Shown here: positions 14,565 to 19,482 of the stretch, piece by piece | How the letters are laid out: every line of letters starts with the position of its first letter | How positions within the stretch are numbered: the stretch's first letter is position 1 | Assembly: GCA_938034165.1 (NCBI GenBank) | Contig: CALHKP010000070.1 | Coordinates: forward strand, 1-19,482 | Source of the DNA: an uncultured Clostridia bacterium | GTDB taxonomy: Bacteria > Bacillota > Clostridia > Peptostreptococcales > Anaerovoracaceae | Direction: 5' to 3' | DNA length: 19,482 bases | Translations under genes and position numbers: made by a program | The notes under the pieces: model-generated | Told to the model about the DNA's origin: nothing | Databases searched by the model: none | What the model saw: only the letters and a program-made list of their open reading frames with translations

Positions 14565-17500
14565 ATGAACAAAAAACATTCAAAACTGATTACATTGCTG
14601 CTCGTGGTAGCGATGCTGTTTACAATGACTCCTATGAGTGCATTCGCAACTGAAAAAACTGCATCGGCAGCAGAAAAAACAGTTGCAGACAGTGCAGCAC
14701 CGGCAGCAGACAGTACAAAAGAAAAAGCCGCGTCAGTAGACGTATACTTATCGGTTTCAGACGATGCACAGTATATTGACGGGGCAGGTGGAGTGCCTGC
14801 ACTTCAGAAATTGACAGTGCCGTATTTTGATCTTGCACTATACGGACTGGACAAATTTTATTTCTCGTCGGAAGATTATTCATCCGGAACTTTAGGTGAA
14901 GGAACTGCAGAAACTGCAAAGGATAAGGTGACAATGCTGCATCTGATCCTATATGCAACAGAAATCTATTATTGCGGTCTTGGTCCGGAAGAAGCAGGAA
15001 AAGGTTACCTCTATGACGAGGGCATGCTGGGTACAGATGACCTGACTATTACAGGCTCACCGGGGTCTATGTATATGCAGAAATTCTGGGGTATGGACGA
15101 AAATCTGAATTACTACCTGAATTACAAATTTCCTGAAGCTTCAAAAGGTTGGGGTTCAACAGCAGACCAGATTCTGCTGAGAGAAAATGATGTTGTAACA
15201 ATCGGGCATTTCACAAGTTGGAATTTCTATACTGATCCTGATAATGTATTCAACTACATCAAGTGCGGAGACAAGACAGTAACTGCAACAGCAACCCAGG
15301 GCGAAAAGGTAAACATGTCAGCATGGATTGCAGGTCCCGGCGGAGACTTTACTTCCACAGCCCACAGAAAGCTTACAAGCAGCCCTGAAGTGTATTACAC
15401 TAATCTAGACGATCTAGATTCGGGTGAAGTAACATCTTGGACGAGCCTTGGAAATGCAAATGCCGAAGGTGACTTTGTTGTTGATACAAGCAAAATGGCA
15501 CCGGGAGAATACATAATTGCAATTCCGGGGCAGTACGGCAGAGATAATCCTGACTATATCTGTTCAACACCGGGAGCAATCAGACTTACAGTTAAAGCAC
15601 CTGTAGAGACTGTAATCTACCAGGGAAAAGACTGGCCTTTTGCAAACTACTATTATGTAGAACAGCTTAAATTGAAAGGTGCGGAAGTTGAATATGTTAA
15701 CGGAACAGACGTATATCTGAAGCACACAACAGCAAAAGACGCAAAAATCTCATTTGAGGTAAAAGCCGGAGGAAGCCAGTCAGGAAATCTTGGAATCAAC
15801 TGGAACGATGACAAGACAAACACAAAGACATATTCAACAAATCTTGTTAACGGAGAAGCTACAGTAAAAGTTTATGCTTATAAGGCTAGCGGAGCAGGTG
15901 CTTCGAGAAGCGGAACTAAGACTTTCAAAATCCACATTGCAGAACCAAACGAATATCCGGTTCTTGCAGAAGGATACAAAGAAGAATCAGATGCACAGGT
16001 AGTAGCAGGCGAAAAGTACAGTCTGGACCTGAACAAAGTATTTACAGATGCTGACAATGACAAGCTGACATATACAGTTTCTGTTGACGGTGCAAAGGCA
16101 GTTGCAGCAAACTCTGACTACAGCTATGTAAACAAGGTTCCGGGAACTTACAAGCTGAAATTTACAGCAACAGACGGCAAAACTTCAGAGGAAAAACAAC
16201 CGGTACATACAGTTACGCTATCTGTTGTAAACTCATCAGAAATTTACGATGTAAGTGCAGAAGTACCGGAAGGCATATCACCAAAATTCTACGCTGTTAA
16301 CGAAGTGAAAGGTGGCGCGGTTGTAAAGGGTGAAGAACTCAAATTCGAAAAGGGAACAGTAAAGGTTCCTAAGAATATCACAAGAATCATGTGGGAAGCT
16401 GACGGGGTTATCGGCTTCAGCGCACCTGTAGAATCAGGCGCAAAACTAAAGCTTGTGAAGGTATCATTTGCTGCGACAACAGATACGGCTGAAAGAGCTG
16501 CTTCAACAGCAAAAGTGGAAATTACAGATAAGACAGGTGTAAAGGCAACAGGAACAGGGGAAGACACATATCTGCTTCCTGTAGCAGAAGGATTCACTTA
16601 CAAACTTACAACATCCGAAGCCGGATACAGAGTAGTTGAACTCAAGGATCAGAAACCTGCAGAAGGCGCAGTAAAGGTTCAGTTTGAAAAGAAACACTTC
16701 ACTGTAGTTGCACCTAAGGGCTCAGTTGTTTCAGCAGGAACACTTGCAGGCTCGTTCAAATATAGCTTTGCAGAAGTTATCAGCAAGAAAAATGACGGCG
16801 ATACAGTAGTGTACGAATTTGCACCACTAAGTGGTAATGCCTTTGTTCGTGTTCAGCGTCCTGATGACAAAGATGCTGTAACATATTGGGATTGGAAATC
16901 TTCAAAGGCAGACGGAAAAACCGTTACAATCACAAAAGAACAGTTATTTATGAACGACAGCGGAGCTGATAAGTTTGATTCAAACACAGTATACCGCAAC
17001 TTTGAAAAATACAGCCTTGACCTTGCTGATATCTACATGAATATCAACAACGAAGGTTATGTAAACCTTAACAAAGGCGAAACAAAGGGACTGAACATGT
17101 TCAGAAACTGGCAGGCAATCGAAAGCTTTATGAATTCAAAGATTTCACTGCCTGACTTCAGCTACGAAATCATAAACATCGAAGGAGATAACGTAGTTTC
17201 AATCAAGCCGGATGCAAACAACTCAGCAGCGGCAACTTTGACAGCAGAAAACGAAGGAACTGCAATCGTACTTGTAACTTATGATGCAATGTACAGTGAC
17301 TCGACAGCAGGAAATGCAGGAGGAGCAGCAGGCGGCGGCAACAGACTTTCTGCAATCTGGCCTGACAGAACAGGCGTATTTGTTGTAAGCGTTGGAAAAG
17401 ACGGTACAGCAATCAAGAGCAACATGAAATGCAACGGTGAAGTATTCGATGCTGAACACTCACCACAGTTCTATACAGGGGACAAGGGCGCAAGTGTGTC

Positions 17501-19482
17501 ATTCAAACCTGAAGAGGGTGTGGAAGTAACAGTTAACAGAAGCACTGTAGGAAAAGAAACACTTTCTTTCGGAGAATTCACTAAGGACGGAGTAAAAGTT
17601 GCAAAAGACGGAACTGTTACAGTAAGCGGACTCAAGACAGGTCGTCATATCATCAGATTGGAAAAAGACGGCGTTGCTTCTTACCAGGTTGTAACTGCAC
17701 AGAAAACAGAAGTAAAATACTTTGATGCGGCAGGAAAGGATATGGGGGATAATCCTGTATTTACACCGGGCGAAAAGTTCACAATCAAAATTAAAGGCTT
17801 GACAAATCCTGCAGAAAAATTTGCAACAAAGTATAACTTTAATGCTCAGGTTTCCTACAAAGACGAAAAAGGAAACGCGTACAAAAATAGCAGCGGAACA
17901 GCTTATGGAAAATACGATTTCAGCAGCCAGGAACAGGTTATCGAAGTAACAGTTCCTGCAGACTGGAAAGAAGACAAGATTACTCTGAACGGCGCAATCC
18001 AGATGGGTGGCTTTGCCGGCGATGGAATCGGCGGACATAGAAAAGTTACATATGGAAAAGACTCCGGAATGGCTCATGGTACACCTCCGGGAATGGTTCT
18101 GGGAACACTCCCTGAGCTGGTAATCTACAACAAGGCTCACAAGCACGAATTCGTAAAAGAAGTTGAAGATGACAAATACTTCGCGGCAGAAGCTGACTTT
18201 AATAACGGAACCGCATACTACAAGAGCTGCTCATGCGGAAAAGCAGGCACAGAAAAGTTCTATGTAGGTAAGGGATACGGCGATGAAGTAAGAGGAAAAG
18301 CATTCCTTGAAATCAGAACCTACAAGAATTTCGATGATTATAAATCAGCACAGCAGGACGAGCTTAGAAACATAATTCTAAATGCAAAAGCAGCCCTCAA
18401 GGCAGCGAAGAGCGAAGAGGAAGTCAACAAGATTGTAACAGATACAAAAGCTGAAATGGACAAAGTTAAGACATCCAAACAGCTGGATGACGAATTGGAT
18501 GCAGCAAAACTTGCAGGTAAGAAAGCAGTTGCAAAATATAAGAAGCCTTCTGATTATAAGAGTGAGCAGCAGGCGGAAATTTCAAGCATAATAGAAGAAG
18601 CTTTTGTAAAAATCAATGCAGCTACAACTCCTGAAGAGATTGATAAGATTGTAGCAGATGCACAGGCAAAGCTTGACAAGGTCAAGACAGGAGCTCAGGT
18701 TGACGCAGAATTTGCAGCATACAAAGAAAAAGCGAAAAATGAAGTCAAGAACTACAAGAACCTTGCTGACTACAGAGATGCAGAGAAAAAGGAACTTGAA
18801 AAAATAATTGACGATGCAAGTTCTGCAATTACTGTTGCACCTACTAAGGAAATTGTGGATGAGGCAGTAACCTATGCGAAGTCAGAAATGGACAAAGTTA
18901 AGACATCAGCACAGCTTGACAAAGAAGAGGCTGAAGCACTTGCAGCAGCTAAGGTTGAAGCAAAGAAGATTGTTAGAAATTACAAGGACCCTGCAGATTA
19001 TAGAGATGCACAGAAAGCAGAACTGGAAGCAATCATTAAGGCTGCAGACGCTGCAATTGATGTTGCACCAAACCAGTATGCAGTAGGCAAGGCGGTGCAG
19101 ACAGCTAAGAACTCAATGGATGAGCTTAAGACAGCAGCACAGCTTGACAAGGAAGAAGCTGAAGCACTTGCAGCAGCAAAAAAAGCAGCTAAAGAAGATC
19201 TTGCAAAATACAAGAATCCTGCAGATTACAGAGATGCACAGAAAGTAGAACTTGAAGATGCAATCAAGGCTGCAAACGAAGCAATTGATGCTGCAGAAAC
19301 TCCTGAAGCAGTAGTTAAGGCGCTTGACGAAGCTAAGGCAGAAATGGATAAAATCAAGACAGCAGCACAGCTTGATAAGGAAGAAGCTGATGTACTTGCA
19401 GCAGCAAAAGAAGCAGCTAAGGAAGAACTTGCAAAATACAAGGATCCTGCAGATTACAGAGATGCACAGAAAGCAGAACTGG
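14565..19482 (+). CDS. Very large secreted protein with transcobalamin-like domain and tandem repeats (3' end beyond window)
   Basis: One uninterrupted frame of 1639 codons runs off the window, starting at an ATG with AAGGA 9 nt before it. Residues 1-28 are a signal peptide (KK, hydrophobic core, AFA cleavage), followed by an Ala/Thr-rich linker to about 56. Residues about 57-235 resemble the DUF4430/transcobalamin-C-like fold: VPYFDLALYGLDKFYF, MLHLILYATEIYYCGLG and the FWGMDENLNYYLNYKFP...GWGSTADQILLRENDVVTIGHF block. Ig-like stretches follow. A cadherin-like domain with FTDADNDKLTY lies at 493-503, and a Gly-rich loop near 915-926. A Cys/His module (His1192, His1194, Cys1222, Cys1224) is next, and 72-76-residue helical repeats run from about 1253. 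The anchor is out of view. Control by a B12 riboswitch suggests capture of cobalamin at the cell surface. The function is inferred and the domain match is from memory. Confidence 0.85.
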   Translation, partial: MNKKHSKLITLLLVVAMLFTMTPMSAFATEKTASAAEKTVADSAAPAADSTKEKAASVDVYLSVSDDAQYIDGAGGVPALQKLTVPYFDLALYGLDKFYFSSEDYSSGTLGEGTAETAKDKVTMLHLILYATEIYYCGLGPEEAGKGYLYDEGMLGTDDLTITGSPGSMYMQKFWGMDENLNYYLNYKFPEASKGWGSTADQILLRENDVVTIGHFTSWNFYTDPDNVFNYIKCGDKTVTATATQGEKVNMSAWIAGPGGDFTSTAHRKLTSSPEVYYTNLDDLDSGEVTSWTSLGNANAEGDFVVDTSKMAPGEYIIAIPGQYGRDNPDYICSTPGAIRLTVKAPVETVIYQGKDWPFANYYYVEQLKLKGAEVEYVNGTDVYLKHTTAKDAKISFEVKAGGSQSGNLGINWNDDKTNTKTYSTNLVNGEATVKVYAYKASGAGASRSGTKTFKIHIAEPNEYPVLAEGYKEESDAQVVAGEKYSLDLNKVFTDADNDKLTYTVSVDGAKAVAANSDYSYVNKVPGTYKLKFTATDGKTSEEKQPVHTVTLSVVNSSEIYDVSAEVPEGISPKFYAVNEVKGGAVVKGEELKFEKGTVKVPKNITRIMWEADGVIGFSAPVESGAKLKLVKVSFAATTDTAERAASTAKVEITDKTGVKATGTGEDTYLLPVAEGFTYKLTTSEAGYRVVELKDQKPAEGAVKVQFEKKHFTVVAPKGSVVSAGTLAGSFKYSFAEVISKKNDGDTVVYEFAPLSGNAFVRVQRPDDKDAVTYWDWKSSKADGKTVTITKEQLFMNDSGADKFDSNTVYRNFEKYSLDLADIYMNINNEGYVNLNKGETKGLNMFRNWQAIESFMNSKISLPDFSYEIINIEGDNVVSIKPDANNSAAATLTAENEGTAIVLVTYDAMYSDSTAGNAGGAAGGGNRLSAIWPDRTGVFVVSVGKDGTAIKSNMKCNGEVFDAEHSPQFYTGDKGASVSFKPEEGVEVTVNRSTVGKETLSFGEFTKDGVKVAKDGTVTVSGLKTGRHIIRLEKDGVASYQVVTAQKTEVKYFDAAGKDMGDNPVFTPGEKFTIKIKGLTNPAEKFATKYNFNAQVSYKDEKGNAYKNSSGTAYGKYDFSSQEQVIEVTVPADWKEDKITLNGAIQMGGFAGDGIGGHRKVTYGKDSGMAHGTPPGMVLGTLPELVIYNKAHKHEFVKEVEDDKYFAAEADFNNGTAYYKSCSCGKAGTEKFYVGKGYGDEVRGKAFLEIRTYKNFDDYKSAQQDELRNIILNAKAALKAAKSEEEVNKIVTDTKAEMDKVKTSKQLDDELDAAKLAGKKAVAKYKKPSDYKSEQQAEISSIIEEAFVKINAATTPEEIDKIVADAQAKLDKVKTGAQVDAEFAAYKEKAKNEVKNYKNLADYRDAEKKELEKIIDDASSAITVAPTKEIVDEAVTYAKSEMDKVKTSAQLDKEEAEALAAAKVEAKKIVRNYKDPADYRDAQKAELEAIIKAADAAIDVAPNQYAVGKAVQTAKNSMDELKTAAQLDKEEAEALAAAKKAAKEDLAKYKNPADYRDAQKVELEDAIKAANEAIDAAETPEAVVKALDEAKAEMDKIKTAAQLDKEEADVLAAAKEAAKEELAKYKDPADYRDAQKAEL
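18321..19482 (+). repeat. Tandem coding repeats of 216/228 bp in the secreted protein
   Basis: The anchor motif YK-x-x-x-DY(K/R)-x-x-(Q/E)-(Q/K)-x-E-(L/I) begins at 18321, 18537, 18753, 18981, 19209 and 19437, giving spacings of 72, 72, 76, 76 and 76 codons. Units end in MDKVKTSAQLDKEEAEAL-like Ala/Lys/Glu-rich helical segments, resembling FIVAR-like or coiled-coil spacer repeats of Gram-positive surface proteins. DNA identity rises towards the 3' end: 19131-19253 and 19359-19481 differ at about 9 of 123 positions by eye. The array continues past the window. Confidence 0.9.

Noticed and set aside
17499..18146. 215-codon open frame on the minus strand inside the large secreted protein gene
   Set aside because: It is antisense to the continuous plus-strand frame and its sequence shows no domain. 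It arises from the biased codon use of the secreted protein gene.
18321..19482. CRISPR-like or non-coding direct repeats
   Set aside because: The periodicity is 216-228 bp, divisible by three, with conserved protein motif and no spacers. These are coding repeats.
1..19482. Insertion sequences, phage genes, tRNA or rRNA genes
   Set aside because: No transposase, integrase, terminal repeats, cloverleaf-like or rRNA-like sequence was recognised anywhere in the window.

Overview
The window looks like a piece of chromosome from a low-to-mid-GC Gram-positive anaerobe of the Clostridia/Eubacteriales type. The reasons are the strong AGGAGG-like ribosome binding sites, the heavy use of AGA for arginine, short intergenic gaps with U-tailed intrinsic terminators, and a very large Ala/Lys-rich secreted protein. 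The genus cannot be fixed from the sequence alone.

Layout. Bases 1-401 hold the 3' end of an unidentified gene, an inverted repeat, a good promoter and what looks like a decayed remnant of a GNAT/YoaP-type acetyltransferase. Bases 402-2206 encode a two-gene ABC exporter (ATPase plus permease). It ends at a bidirectional terminator shared with the convergent bioY biotin-transporter gene (2294-2878, minus). bioY is preceded by a BirA-type biotin operator overlapping its promoter.

Bases 3092-12302 are one long plus-strand branched-chain amino acid operon: promoter, a 30-residue Ile/Leu/Val-rich leader peptide, an intrinsic terminator (attenuator), then ilvB-ilvN-ilvC-leuA-leuC-leuD-leuB-ilvE, closed by a second bidirectional terminator. 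Together these genes carry pyruvate or 2-ketobutyrate to valine/isoleucine and onward to leucine. The exception is the dihydroxyacid dehydratase step (ilvD), which is not in the window. The leader gives a simple control model: when charged Ile/Leu/Val tRNA is scarce the ribosome stalls in the leader and the terminator is avoided.

Bases 12362-13976 (minus) encode an HD-domain protein and a class II aldolase/adducin-type protein in one transcription unit. Bases 14108-14474 are a cobalamin (B12) riboswitch ending in an intrinsic terminator. It controls a very large secreted protein (14565 to beyond the window, at least 1639 codons) with a transcobalamin/intrinsic-factor-like (DUF4430-like) N-terminal region, Ig/cadherin-like domains, a Cys/His module and a tandem array of 72-76-residue helical repeats.

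Most interesting points: (i) the B12 riboswitch in front of a putative B12-capturing surface protein, and (ii) a ribosome-mediated leader-peptide attenuator on a Clostridial-type ilv-leu operon, where a T-box would be the usual expectation.
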